A stretch of 64,000 nt of DNA from Warburgia ugandensis (Eukaryota; Streptophyta; Magnoliopsida; Canellales; Canellaceae). This document shows positions 1-12,040 of the stretch, one piece after another; the first letter of the stretch is position 1, and every line of letters starts with the position of its first letter. The stretch is taken from positions 47,700,057 through 47,764,056 of the forward strand of contig CP141137.1 in the NCBI GenBank assembly GCA_035236585.1, in the 5' to 3' direction. Under the pieces are notes generated by a model that was not told the origin of the DNA, searched no databases, and saw only the letters and a program-made list of their open reading frames with translations. The translations under genes and the position numbers were made by a program.

Positions 1-229
1 GAATTGTAGGAGGAACAGGGAGGGAGAGAGAGTTAGAGTTTTGAGACAAGCTGAATTTGGAAATTAATTCAGTGTTTGTCTCAGAAAATTAAATTTATGT
101 TTTAGCAGTTGTTCTCCATGTCATCCATTTGTTATGAATATCTGGTGTATTTTTTTATCTGAGAAGCTTTCTAAAATTTTGGGACTGCTATGTTGTAAAT
201 ACTTCAACTGAGAGCTGATGTAATCGCAG
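1..229 (+). other. Probable intron end upstream of the C3HC gene exon
   Basis: No coding frame with recognisable content is seen here. The stretch ends in a pyrimidine-poor but usable acceptor (CAG at 227-229) directly before a coding exon, so it is most likely the tail of an intron of the gene that continues to 8240. A short GA-rich run lies near position 20-35. Confidence 0.5.
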
Positions 230-3200
230 GCACAGAAGGTCATAAGTTTATGTGGATGGGAGCCCCGTTTGCTTTGTTATGTTGTTGACTGTGAGGACCG
301 ATCAGTTCAATCTGCAAAAGATGCCCACCCTGCACACTCTTCTTCATTGATTATCAGTGGACAATATTCTTGTATTGCTGGGTACTCATCTTCTGCACTG
401 GATGAGGTTTCAGAGGAAACACAAAACATCTCCAGTCATGGCGAGTATCAGTTCAATCCTTCATCTGTTGTTTTGGACTGCAGGCTTTGTGGAGCCAGTG
501 TTGGATTATGGGCTTTCCCAACTGTCCCCCGGCCTTTGGAGCTTTTCAGATTAATCCAGTCCCCAGAAGACAAAGATCAAAGTGAATCTGCCAATATTGG
601 GGCAAATGTTAGTAATCAAATCATGGCAGATCCAACTTCAAGTTCAAATCTGACGATTGCAGGGGGTCTACCACCAACAAAACAGAACCCCAGAGCAACT
701 GTTTCTTTGCCCATCATCAGTCGGTATTTAAGAACTGGTTTGTATTGTAGTTCTGATGTAAGAAATTCTGACCCATCTATTATGATTGGTCAAGAAAATA
801 TTCAGTGTGTGACCCAAGATGGTAATAAATTACTGCATGAGAAAGATCATAGAGATGGCACCCTGACTGGACAGGAAGCGAAATTGGATGATATAGGAAC
901 ATTAAAACGGAAGAGAAGTGCTGATAAAGTTTGTATTTTTGAAGGCAGAAACTTTGATGGTCCAGCTAGTCCAAATGAGGAGCAGAGGAGCGGTGATATG
1001 TCCTCAGAAGGAGGGCATTCTAATGAAAATGGACTTCTTTCTGCGGACACACCTGGTACAAGCTCGGACTGCACAAGAGAAATGCCAATGGAGAACATGC
1101 AAAATAGGCTTCAAGATTTGGGTACTAGTGCTTCCTTATCTGCAGATGCTGAACATCCAGAAGCAACAAGTACTGAACATGAGGCTGGAGTTGCTTCTCA
1201 AACTTGTGAATGGCCTGATACAACTACAGATGCTAATGGCACTGTTGGAAAAGGTGAAATTAACCAAGAAAGCTCGTTGAAATCATCAGAAGACGTTTTA
1301 GGAACAGATTTACTCAACTGCAGACTGACTTCTCAAGGTAATCATGAAGACTCTTCATGTGTTGAATCTTCTTTGGGACAAAATAAAGCTATTGATAATG
1401 CGAGTAATGGTGACTTTGGAAAGGGTGGTGATAAAGGTCCTGATTACCAGAACTCTGCAGATATGCAGCTAATCAGTCAAACAGTTGCAGGAGTGACAGG
1501 CATAGTTCAATCGTCTCTCAGCAATGATGTTGTTGCAGCCCATGGATCAGGTAAATCTTGCTTTATCATTTTAGCAATTCATAAATAAAAAATGGCAGTA
1601 ACGCAACGCTTCAAGAGATAAGTTTTACATCTTTCAAATTAGTTCACCTAGTGAATTGTTATATGGTAATTCCTTGGTTCACAAATTCTTCTGCTCATGC
1701 CATACTTAATCAACTGAAGGTTTTCTCTATTGTTATCTTGGGGAACTGAGTGCTCTTTTGATCTCTGGTAATGATACTAATTTGCTTGTGATTCATCAAT
1801 AATCGTTCATTAGCTTTAGGTGAACAATCTAGCAGCTTTATGTCGGTTCCCAACTGCTATTTCCTTTACCCTACTGACAGCCATTATTGTTTCATTTTAT
1901 GAATGATGGTCCTGATGCTCATTAGTCTTTTAACATTGATTTCTGAAAGAAGAGGTGCTGGTTCTGCTTTCTTTCTATTGATTAACTTGTTATCTTAGTT
2001 TTTAATTCCAGATTTAACAAGTATAATATGCACCACAGTTTTTGATAGATTATTGGTGGCCCCATATTCCTAATCAGTTGATGTTTTTTGTTCACACGAA
2101 TATTGTCCCATATAACTTTGTCTCTTGGTTTAATGAGTACAATATATTCCGCAGTTTTTGATAGATTATAGGCCACCCTATATTCCGAATCAGTTGGTGT
2201 TTTTTGGTCACATGAATTTGTCCGATATAAGTTTTAGTGTCTTGGTTTTCTGCTACATGTTTATTTGGTTTCACAATGTTGAGATTTAAAGCTGTGTAAC
2301 TCCATTGTAAGTGCACTTCTTGGGACCAAAATGAACTTCTCCCAATCTTCTGAAATTTGGATGGTAACTAAAACATAGCCAGCAAACTACTCTTGCAAGA
2401 TCAGTAATTATGCAATCTGTTCCTCCTAGAGGTGCCTGTCAGAAATTGGTTATCTTATCACTTCAACCACAAAGAGCATGGCCATGTGAAGTCAACCTAT
2501 TTGACATTAAGCTTGTAAGTTGGTGTCAATGATGGTTGGAGATGGTATTTCTTAATGAGGTATGGGAATTCAGATTAGAATTGGACCAAGCATCCCCTTT
2601 TCTCTTTTCAATTTCTTCCAAGGGGGAAAAGGCCAATAAGAATACTATTGGGCACTACCAATTATGTTCTGCCTGCTTGAAATTGGTTCATGTTTTCTGG
2701 GAACAACTTCTAGTTAAAAAAACATTGAAGGGGTGCAGTGGTGGAAAGTATTACTGCAAATCAGTGCGCCAAAAGTTATTCTTAACGATATAACTCACAT
2801 TGTGAAGCAAGAGTTTAAGGACAACCTTTGTGGCCTTTATCCATGTCTTGTCTAAGGGAACCCCCCTCCCGTGGATGGAGAAGGGTTTTGGAACCCCGAA
2901 TTCCAACCAGGATACAAGGTTTTTGTTGAAAGATGCTTCTTCAGAGAATTAACATGCTCAGTCTATGTTTAGAGTAGAGTGATGCCAACAATGTAATATA
3001 TTTGCATGTTTCAAGAGGAATCCAATGATTTCTCCTTTATACACTAGTAGTGTGATTCAAACAAGAAGTGTAATGTGTGAGTGCTTCAGTTGGAATCCAA
3101 GAATCGCTCATTAATACATCACAAATTGGTTTGTGTACTCTGGTATGGATGCATCATAAGGTGTTGTATATATTGTGGAATGGATGCTATGAGTTATATC

Positions 3201-6200
3201 ATAGAAAGTCTAATCCCTCTCTTTTCGTGACCTGAAAGGTGGGAGCAGTACTCTTCTTGGTGAGAACACAATTGTGTGGCATATGGCTCCTGCTGCCCTG
3301 TTTTTGGTCATTTGGTCTGAGTTTAACATAAAATCCTGCGATGATAAAAATGAATAAATTGGGATAGTAGGTGATTAATCATATATTAGGCTGGCTGAAG
3401 AGGGGTTCATTGTTACTCATTCGAAGTCATTGTTAGTAGTTGGGACTCTAAATTGAACACAAGCGGTACTTCCTTTAGTGAATGTATTGGGGATATAGAA
3501 GAGTATAGTGGCTTGTAAAAGGAGGGTCCTTGTAATAACTAAAGGAGGGGGTACCTATGAAGCTGAGATTTTGAACTTCCGTTCTTCTTTGCAGCTTGAT
3601 GTCATTGATCATTTTAGCGATACACCAGTAACATCTATAGAAAGGAAAGAATAGTTTCCTATAAGACCATTCTTGGTAGCAAACATCATCATCATCAAAG
3701 CCCTATCTTGATTAGGGGTCGACATCACGAATCTTGTTCCTTCATTCTCCTCTATCAAGTGTCTGAGCCTCATTTAGTCCAAAAGTTTTTAAATCTTTTC
3801 TCACAACTTCTATCCAAGTCCTTTTGGGCCTTCTACTTGCCCTTTTAGAGCTTTTGACTAGGATCAACTCACTTCTTTCAATCAGTGCTGTTCTTAGTCT
3901 CTTTTGGACATGTCCAAACTATCTAAGCCTACCCTCTCTCATCTTGTTACCTAATACTGCTACTCCTAGGTTTCTTCTTATGTTTTCATTTCTAATTCTA
4001 TCCTTTCTTATCTTGCCACTCATCCATCTCAACATTTTCATTTCGGCTATGCTCATCCTATGTATATGTTATTCCTTAACTGCCCAACACTCTAATCCAT
4101 ATAGCATGATTGGTCTTACAGTCATCTTTTAGAATTTTCCTTTCAATTCGAGTGACACCCATTGATCACACAAAACTCTAGATGCACATCTCCTTTTGTT
4201 CCAACCCGCATGGATCTTTCAATAACTTCCTCTCAATCTCTCTGCTCTAAATAAATTATCAATACCAAATATTGAAAGTGGTCTTTTTATGGTATTTTTT
4301 AGTTATTAATCTTTACTCGTGCTTCCATCTTACTCCTCTCCTTATTAAAATTGCATTCCATATGCTCTGTCTTAGTTCGGCTGATTTTAAATCTTTTAGA
4401 CTCTATAGCATCTCTTCACAACTCTAGCTTTGTGTTTACACCCCCTTGTCTTATCAATCAAAACTATGTGATATGTAAATAATGCATCACAGAATCTCCT
4501 TGTGCAAATGTTTCATTAACTTATCCATAACCAATATGAAGAGGTACGGGCTCAATGCTGGTCCTTGGTGCAATCCTATGGTGATGGGGAAATCACCTCT
4601 CTCTGCTAATGGTCCTAATATTTGTTACCGCTTTCTCATACATATTTGTAATTATGTCAATGTATCCCCGTTCTCACTATATTAACTCTCTAGGTATCCT
4701 ATCATAAGTTTTTTCTAAGTCCCTATATTTCTCTATCAATTGTCTAAAGAGGAAAATAGCTTCCATGTTAGACTTCCAAATCATGAAACCAAACTGGTTT
4801 TTTGATACACACATCTCATGTCGTGGCCTCTTCTCAAGTACTCTTTCCTGAAGTTTCATAGTATGGCTCACAAGTTCGACCCCATAATAATTAGTGCAAC
4901 TCTATATGTCTTATTTATTCTTATAAATTCATATGATGGAAGTTTTCCTCTATTCATCTGACAATTTTTTCTATTCTATAATCTTATTAAACAACTTTGT
5001 CAGCCAAACTACTCAAGTATCTCTCATATACTTTCAAAACACTAATGGTATATCACCACACCTTAGGGTCTTTCCTGATTTCATCTTTTTCATGACCTCT
5101 TTCACTTCAGGTATCTTGATCCTATAGTCACATCCATATAGTCCAACATTATTTGAGTTTACAATTCTTCCTATATCTATATTCTCAGTATATTTTTCAT
5201 TTAACAATTTTTGAAAGTAACTTTCCTACCTTTGATTGATCTTGTCATCTTTGACAAGTACCCTTTGGTCATCACTTTTAATGCATTTAGTATGGTCTAA
5301 ATCCTTACTCTTTCATTCTCTTATTTTTGCAAGTTTGAACACATCTTTCTCACTTTCTTTTGACTCTAATATAGAGATTATCATACCCCTTGAGTTTAGC
5401 CTCACTCACCACTCTCTTAGCAACCTTTTTAGCATTCTTATATTGTTCAAAGTAAGAAGGGGAGCTTTAGTGCCAAGGTAAAGTTGTCATCGTGTGACCT
5501 TGAGGTCATAGGTTCAAGGTGTGGAAACAGCCTCTTGCAAAATGCAAGGTAAGGCCGCGTACTATAGACCCTTGTGGTCTGCCCCTTCCCTGGACCCTGC
5601 ATATGTGGGAGCTTTGTGCACCGGGGCTGCTTTTTTATATTGCTCAAAGTCTTCATTACTTTTAGTCCTCGACCATGCTTTAAAACTTACTATTTCTCTT
5701 TAATAACTTTTTGTTCTTTTTCACTCCATCATCAAGTTCCCTTTACTGGTTGCCTTTTACCTTTATATACTTATAAAACATCTTTTGTCACTTTCTTGAT
5801 GTACTCGACCATATCAGTCTAAATGTTGTTTACTTCTGCTTCATTATTACACTTTCCTTCTACCATCAACTTGTTTGTGAATGATGTTATGTTCTCTCCT
5901 TTTAAGTTCCACCACTTAGATTTTGGACACTTATTAAGTTTATTTCCATTCTTCCATCTCTTAATGTAAATGTCCATAACCATTAACCTGTATTATGTGG
6001 TTAAACTCTCACCGAGTATTGCCTTACAATCCTTACACATTAATCTCTTGGTATTCCTAAGTCGAAAAGAGTCTATTTGGCATTTATATGATCTACTTTT
6101 AGAGGTTAGTAAGTGTTCATCGCTCTTCTTAAAGTATGTTTTGCTAGAGCTAGGTTATATGCTTAAGCAAAATCGAGAATAGCTTTCCCCTTCTCATTTC

Positions 6201-8240
6201 TTTCACCAATACCATACCCTCCATGTACCCTATCATATATTTGATTTTCTTTTCCTAAATAACCATTTAAGTCTGATATTATAAATATTTCCTTTGTGTT
6301 GGAAATTTTTTGTATTACTCCCTCCATATCTTACTAGAATTGTCTCTTAATTCTATCTTTTAACCCTACCTGTGTTGTGAATGCATTTACAACATTTATG
6401 ATCTTCTCTCCTAGACAAGTTTTTTTAATAATATTCTATTATTGATTGTTCTAATGTGTACAACTTATCCTATAATTATTTATCCACCACTATCCTATGC
6501 CATTTCTATTATTGTCCTTCCTAAATACTAGAGCTTATACTTATCAATTTCTCTAGTTTGAGCCCCCTTCCACTTGGTTTCTTGGACACAAGCTATGTTG
6601 ACTCTCTTATATTTCAATTGTATCGACTAACTTCACACTCTTTCTTGTTAATGTGCCTGTATTCTATATGGTGATGCAAATCTTATTTTCCTGAGTTAGC
6701 CTCTTTATCCGCACACATCTAGAACAACGTGGAAATCCCTGCCTACTTTCCACTGCATCCGGGAATCAATGTAGTATGTTGCTTATGGGGAAATGCTCTA
6801 GCAGCCCTTGCCCATTTTCCACTGCATCTGGGCTCCGATGCAGCGTGTCGCTTACGTAGAATGCCCTAGCTTGAGGAAATGCCTTATGCTTTAGATTCAT
6901 GTTAAGGATTTGCCAAGGAATTTTATACTGGTTGGCACTGACGCAACCCTCCTTCTTTATCCGGGCTTAGGACCGGCTGCAAGATCATAAAACCATATCA
7001 AACTAAAAGCACACAGGCAGAGTTACTTGGTAGCAAAGCTTTTATGGTTTTTGATCTTTTATTTTTCTTAATAACACTCCTATTTTCTGGATGATCTGTG
7101 TGTATGAGACAATCATAACTAATTGCATAAGTAATGTTCAACTGGAAGAATATTTGTCCATAGACTCAAAACAATAAATACAGAACTGGACTGAACTTTA
7201 AACCTTGAGAAGAAGGGTGGACAGACGTAAATCTCTTAACGTCTTTTTGGAGAGCAGAGGTCTTTTTGTTTGTAATTTTCCTTGGATCCTTTTGATGGTA
7301 ATCAATCTAGGAATTTGTAATTTTCCTTGGATCCTTTTGATGGTAATCGAACTAGGAAAGACACATAAACTAGTCGACTGCAGGCGATCTTGGTTTGTAA
7401 GAATAGACATGCCAGGTCAACTGCATCACCATTTTTGTATTGGGCTTTGTGAAACCTTTTCCTTTTTTCTTTTTTTTTTCAGATAGGCAAACTGGGTTTT
7501 TATGTATTACCATGAGTGCATCAAAACTGTGACCTAGGCAGAGGAGAGGACCTTCAAACTGTGGTTTTCAGTGATGCCCTTTATGCCTATGCAGTGGCCA
7601 GTTTCCCCATATTACAACTTTTTGTCCCTTGAAGCTTTCAATTGGTGCTTCCACTCACATAAAGTGAATTCCTATCCTGCCCTCGGATGTTATTTTGAGG
7701 CTTTGAACCCCGTGAGAAGAGTGACTCATTTTCCTTTCATAGTTCTTGCTGTAGACATGAGCAGCAATATGCATATGAATGGTGAAAGTGCATCTCAATT
7801 CTCAACAAGTCAATGATAAGTAAAGTTTGGTTGCTAACCATGCTGGTTATGATGGTGTAGGGAGGGATATAATACCAATGAGATGGGATAAGACCATGGA
7901 GTTTGATCCTATTAGGCAGCACAGACATTTCTGCCCCTGGATAGCTTCGCCAGATCCCACAAAGATGCCAGGGTGGAAGCTAACACTCTCTGCTTTAGAT
8001 AATGAAAAAGCCTCGTCTGCTTTGCATACAGAGTCTTCATCAACATTATCCATGTCTGAGGTGGGTATACAGTGACATATGGTCTGTTTAAAACCTTCCC
8101 ATTCTTTTTGTTCCTTGTTCTTGAAGCAACTGATTGTTTTGGACTATGGTTTTCAGGATGATGATCCTATCATTTCAGTGAGAAAGCTTTTCATGACACC
8201 GTCTGAGAAAAAGAGAAAGGTTATTCGTCGATTAAGCTAA
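230..8240 (+). CDS. C3HC zinc-finger / Rsm1-domain nuclear protein (plant ILP1/NIPA-like), 3' part of gene
   Basis: Spliced gene, cut off at the 5' side by the window. A large exon 230-1550 is framed by CAG and GTAAAT and reads QKVISLCGWEPRLL, then YVVDCEDRS and LDCRLCGASVGLWAF, as in the Rsm1-type region of plant C3HC proteins. It is followed by an acidic, Ser-rich linker with a KRKRS basic patch (a possible nuclear signal). A later exon, about 7826-8060, reads MEFDPIRQHRHFCPWI, the second Cys/His motif of the family. The last exon, 8157-8240, reads DDDPIISVRKLF, then a basic tail and stop. The first zinc finger must lie upstream of the window. The joint between 1550 and 7826 is not resolved: a short coding stretch near 7755-7813 may be an exon, but the frame does not join cleanly. 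The intron carries a full-length antisense LINE. Family members are nuclear and related to NIPA; the exact role here is unknown. Confidence 0.82.
2011..2245. repeat. Two-copy diverged tandem repeat, unit about 118 bp, in C3HC gene intron
   Basis: The first unit runs from a TTTAACAAGTATAATATGC stretch through AGTTTTTGATAGATTAT and ATCAGTTGATGTTTTTT. The second unit begins near 2129 (TTTAATGAGTACAATATATT) and repeats the same landmarks in order. Substitutions and small indels show that the duplication is old. It has no coding content. Confidence 0.65.
3684..7025 (-). mobile_element. Full-length RTE-clade LINE (copy 1), antisense in the C3HC intron
   Basis: Read on the minus strand this is a complete but dead RTE-type non-LTR retrotransposon. 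The 3' end (left) is the family's (ATG)n-type tail, seen as CATCATCATCATCAA at 3684, preceded by the ATTAGGGGTCGAC block. The right end carries the 5' leader and the start of the endonuclease region. RT remnants include SHTMKL, ENQFGF-like and EAIFLFRQLIEKY motifs and an intact PRELI around 4680-4870. Many frameshifts and stops are present. A 12-bp target-site duplication, CTTGGTAGCAAA, sits at 3672-3683 and 7026-7037, so the insertion is essentially full length. An Au SINE is nested inside at 5454-5637. This copy lacks the palindromic leader module found in copy 4. Confidence 0.88.
5441..5650 (+). mobile_element. Au-type tRNA-derived SINE nested in LINE copy 1
   Basis: A near-complete Au SINE. 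It has the GGGGAGC-type head, the pol III B-box-like GGTTCAAGGTGTGG, the AACAGCCTCTTGCAAAATGC core, and the CCCTTGTGGTCTGCCCC and GGGAGCTTTGTGCAC blocks, ending in a T run. The 13-bp target-site duplication TATTGTTCAAAGT (5441-5453) and TATTGCTCAAAGT (5638-5650) differs by one base. The duplicated site is LINE sequence, so the SINE landed after the LINE. Confidence 0.92.
7262..7352. repeat. Direct tandem duplication of about 47 bp
   Basis: The block TTTGTAATTTTCCTTGGATC followed by CTTTTGATGGTAATC occurs twice, near 7269 and 7316, with almost no change. It lies in the intron of the C3HC gene just upstream of its last coding exons. The near identity suggests a young slippage or repair duplication. 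Confidence 0.8.
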
Positions 8241-8618
8241 AGGCCGACAAGTTCCGAGTGAGCATGCATTGTAGATATTAAAAGGCCTTTTACCTCTTTT
8301 ACCTTGTCAGTAACATGAAACTCCTTCGGTGTGTACTTGAGGATGTTATTGGGTAATTCAACTACTGCCTTTGTGTTGGAATGTTGTTCATTTATTACTG
8401 TAGATTGATCACAGAGAACTAGACAATCGTCAACAGGGTATAAGTAATTAGAGCAATGCCTTTTACCGTAGAGAAAACCAGGCATCCAGAGTCTCCTCCA
8501 TTGTCCAGTTGAAAATACCTCGAGAAAATAAATAGATGCGTCTCTTTCCACTATCAATGACGTACCATTCCTTCTAGTTACAAAAAGGAAGAAAAGAAAG
8601 GGAAAAAATAAAATGTAG
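8241..8618. other. Intergenic tail-to-tail spacer
   Basis: The space lies between the stop of the C3HC gene and the 3' end of the broken cyclophilin copy, and presumably holds both 3' untranslated regions. A minus-strand open frame here (8237-8557) has no recognisable domain and I do not regard it as a gene. Confidence 0.5.
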
Positions 8619-9698
8619 CTAACTGATCAAGCCACAACTAGTGACCAAGACCTCTAAATAGGGTTCGATTGAAGCCTCGTTGTACAGCAACAGCCTTCCT
8701 CTCCCCTATCAACTTGGCAACTCTGCACGGGAGAAGGAAAATTATTCAACCTGAGGATGAAAAGCGGTTCTTCATTATAAGGAAGCCAAGTGAGAGATCC
8801 AGAGCCACCTTAGAAATATTACCTGAAATAAAGGGAGCTTGTATTTTCCTGTGCAGTCTTGACCTTGGAAATTTTCTGTACCACCTCCTTCCAATCCAAG
8901 ACCCTGACTATCACCAGTGCTGATGCGGCAAGCTCTGGAGAGTCTTTTGTGGTGATCGCAAATTCGGTCCCGTTTGGGGCAGTACCAACTTCCTCATTGT
9001 CAATCACCAGTTTCCCTTGTCGTGCTACTAGCTTCAGATTCGGAGAGGCCTTGATAGATCCCTGACAAGAATGCCCATGGATCCTGCTAAATTTTTGGTC
9101 CCCGGGCGGCTGTTATTCACCTTCTCCAGTTATTCAATAAGATTGTTCACAACTAGATTACTGCCTGTCCTATTTGCAGGCTCTACATCCACAACATATG
9201 ATCTCAGTCCTCCATGCTGTATGTAGTTGGGTATGATCTTGGCAAAACTCCTTCCTTCTATAACTGATTCCTGCTGCTCCGCCGACCAGTTTACAACCTG
9301 GTAGTGCCAATTGGAGTATCAGCTTCAAAGAGCCCAACATTTATGCGTCCAACAGATTCTCCATCTGTTGAGATATCAAAGAATGCCTTCTTTGTTGGAC
9401 ATCTATCTGTGCAGCTGTTGGTTTTTGAACTCTTCTGTTGACCACCTTAGTCAGTGCTTTCGAGGTTGTCTTCCGCTCGAACTTTGGAGAAATGGAATGG
9501 ATCAACAGCATTGGCTCCCAACAGAAAAAGAAGTGGAGAAGCGGCTTGATGAATTGCAAGCTCCCGGCAGAAAAGCCTGTAGTTCTGTGTGAGAGTTGGT
9601 GGAGCTTGGGATGTTGGGTAAAGATGGGGGCTGGTGATGGTAAGGGACTGTGATTTAGTTATTGTTGGAGGCTGAAGGATTTGAAGAGATGAATTCAA
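8619..9698 (-). pseudogene. Broken copy of a chloroplast cyclophilin-type peptidyl-prolyl isomerase (CYP28-like)
   Basis: On the minus strand an ATG at 9698 opens a Ser/Thr/Pro-rich chloroplast-transit-like leader (MNSSLQILQPPT), followed by LLFLLGANAVDPF. After an in-frame stop at about 9447 come PTKKAFFDISTDGESVGRI and GLFEADTPIGT. Then, in shifted frames, follow AGISYRRKEF, PNYIQHGGLRSYVVD, GSMGILVRDLSRP, LKLVARQGKLVID, PNGTEFAITTKDSPEL and NTSSLYFR. A GT-AG intron (8723-8822, 100 bp) is still present before VAKLIGERKAVAV. The final segment shifts frame once more before CGLIS and stop. There are several frameshifts and at least two in-frame stops. The retained intron means a duplicated or decayed gene, not a processed copy. 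Cyclophilins catalyse prolyl cis-trans isomerisation; this type is plastid-targeted. The CYP28-like assignment comes from memory of the family pattern and is less certain than the cyclophilin call. Confidence 0.8.
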
Positions 9699-10215
9699 TG
9701 TTTTCAGTAGATTATAGCTCTTTCTTTCCTAAATAATAAATTTGGACTGTTTGTCTCACATGGTCACTCCGGTTTTAGTTTATTTGTCTCCATCGGTCCT
9801 GAAGAGAGTCTGTGGATAAGAAGGAAGTGCAGCCAACCCACATGTTGAACTGGCAAATCTGCTCCCTGGGGCCGGGTCCAGTATAAAACTAACTGCTGTA
9901 GCGGAGTCCTGACTTGGTGAAAATAGAATTCCAAGGTATGTTTTAGTGGACTGGACGCCCTCGTACTGTTGATTCATGAGCTGCTGTTAAGGGAATCCCA
10001 CCGAAACGATGTATCTAAGCTGTGCATGTGGCGGGTTCCACTATGAAGGTCTTGTACGAGCAAAGATTCGTGGCCTCCAACTAATAACGATTGTCCAACA
10101 AACTTGATATAAGGGAAACGATCCACCTGCAACCCCTTGCTCCATTAATGACCTGAAATGGTCGGAAATTGACATCACGTGAAAAGCGTTTTCCTTTGAA
10201 AAGTGTTTTGTGCTT
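9699..10215. other. Upstream flank of the cyclophilin pseudogene, no gene seen
   Basis: Moderately GC-richer sequence without a convincing reading frame. It would have held the promoter of the decayed minus-strand gene. I see no RNA gene or transposon end here. Confidence 0.4.
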
Positions 10216-10287
10216 GGAAATTAAATTAGCCAAACACCCAAAAACCTCATGAAAGGTACTTTTGGGTGTTTGGGTAATTTAATTTGC
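10216..10287. repeat. Inverted repeat (hairpin) abutting a GA microsatellite
   Basis: The left arm, GGAAATTAAATTAGCCAAAC and on through ACCCAAAA, is matched as its reverse complement by TTTTGGGTGTTTGGGTAATT and on to TAATTTGC, around a loop of about 12 bases. The arms are about 28 bp with one or two mismatches. It could be a remnant of a small foldback or MITE-like element; no target-site duplication could be assigned. Confidence 0.7.
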
Positions 10288-10288
10288 T

Positions 10289-10290
<2 letters not shown>

Positions 10291-10338
<48 letters not shown>
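10291..10338. repeat. (GA)n microsatellite
   Basis: An uninterrupted GA dinucleotide run directly after the inverted repeat. Confidence 0.97.
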
Positions 10339-10340
<2 letters not shown>

Positions 10341-10739
10341 GTCACTTGTATAATAGAAGAAAACTAGAACTACAACAAGATAAATATGATAAGTTAGAGA
10401 GAGTGAGATTTTATAGATTCAAGTGGAGCCTGTTTAGGTAAACAAAAAGAATTGGAATCATAATAAAAATTAGAGAAGATAAGTAAAGAAGTTAAAGATA
10501 GGGCGTTCCCCATAAGCGACGAGTTGCATCGGATCCCGGGTGCAGTGAAAAATAGGCAAGGGCTGCTAGGGCGTTCTCCCAAAAGCGATGTGTTACATCG
10601 GATCCCAGGTGTAGTGAAAAATGGGCAAGGACTGCTAGAGCGTCCCCTCGGAAGCGACGGCAGCGCCGCATCGAACCGGTGCAGTGAAAAGTGGACATGG
10701 GTTCATACCATGGAGGTCAAGAAAGGCAATAGTAAATAG

Positions 10740-11541
10740 GGTATCACCAGAACATAAGATTCGTATCGCCACATGGAATATAGGGACACTAACTGGCAAG
10801 AGTTTGGAGTTAGTAGATGTGATGAAATGTAGGAGAGTCAACATCGCTTATATCTAAGAAACCAAGTGGAAAGGGGCTAAAGCAAGAGAAATAGATGGGT
10901 ATAAATTATGGTACGTAGGAAAGGAAAATAACAGAAATGACGTAGGAATAATAGTGGATAAGGAATTAAAGGATAAAGTTGTGGATGTTAAAAGAATCAG
11001 CGATAGAATTATAATAATAAAAATTGTTCTAGGAAAGCAAATTATAAATGTTATAAGTGCATACGCACCACAAGTAGGGTTACGAGAGATAATCAAGAAA
11101 CAGTTTTGGGAAGATATGGAGGGAGTCATGCAAGAAATTCCCAACACTGAGCGGATATTTATAGGTGCAGACTTAAACAGCCATATAGGAAAAGATAAGG
11201 AAGGATATGATAGAATACACGGTGGATATGGTATAGGTGAACGAAATGAGATGGGGGAGAATATCCTAGATTTTGCTTTGTCATATAACCTATCCATTGC
11301 AAATACACTCTTTAAGAAGAGGGATGAACATTTAATAACCTTTAAAAGTGGACTTCATAAAAGTCAAATAGATTTTTTTCTACTTAGGAATAATGAACAA
11401 TCTATATGTAAGGATTGTAAGGTGATACCTGGTGAGAGTTTGACCTCACAACATAGGTTAATGGTTATAGATATCCATATCAAAAGATGGAGTAAAAGAA
11501 TTAAACTTAATACACACCAAAAACTAAGTGGTGGAACTTAA
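10740..11541 (+). pseudogene. RTE LINE endonuclease domain (APE type), interrupted
   Basis: AP-endonuclease-like domain that nicks target DNA in LINE integration. Visible motifs are IATWNIGTL near 10766, the ETKW motif just after an in-frame TAA near 10854 (the usual Gln before ETKW is a stop), IFIGADLNSHIGKDKEGYD, ITFKSGLHKSQIDFFLLRN, and SQHRLMV where the family has an SDH-type catalytic His. The reading frame from 10954 to 11541 is open over 195 residues and then ends early. An ATG at 10954 is only the first Met after the stop, not a real start. It is inactive as it stands. Confidence 0.85.
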
Positions 11542-12040
11542 AAGAAGAGAAAATAACCTCCTTCAAAAATCAGTTGATGGTAGAAGGAAAGTGGACCTAT
11601 GAAACAGAAGTAAATACTATGTGGATTAATATGGCTGAGTACATTAAGAAAGTGGCAAAAGATGTCTTAGGAGTATCTAAAGGTAAAGGGGTATTAGGAA
11701 AGGAAACATGGTGGTGGAGTGAAACAGTTTAAAAAGTTATTAAAGAAAAACGGATGCGTTTTAAAGCATGGCAGAAGATTAGAAATAATGAAAACTATGA
11801 GCAATATAAGAATGCTAAAAACGTTGCTAAGAGAATAGTAAGTGAGGCTAAACTTAAAGCATATGATGAGCTCTACAATATACTAGGAACAAGAGAAGGT
11901 GAGAAAGATGTGTTTAAACTTGCAAAAGAGAACAAAAGGGTAAGGACTTAGATCATGTTAGGTGTATTAGAAGCGATGATCAAAGGGTATTAGTAAAAGA
12001 TGATGAGATCAAACAAAGGTGGGAAACATACTTTCAAAAA

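Noticed and set aside
8237..8557. Minus-strand open frame of 106 codons between two genes
   Set aside because: Lies in the 3' flanks of two tail-to-tail genes, shows no domain, and has no splice or family support.
10854..11297. 147-codon minus-strand frame opposite the LINE endonuclease
   Set aside because: Antisense shadow of the endonuclease; the AT-rich, Ile/Ser/Leu-rich content is what the reverse strand of this LINE gives.
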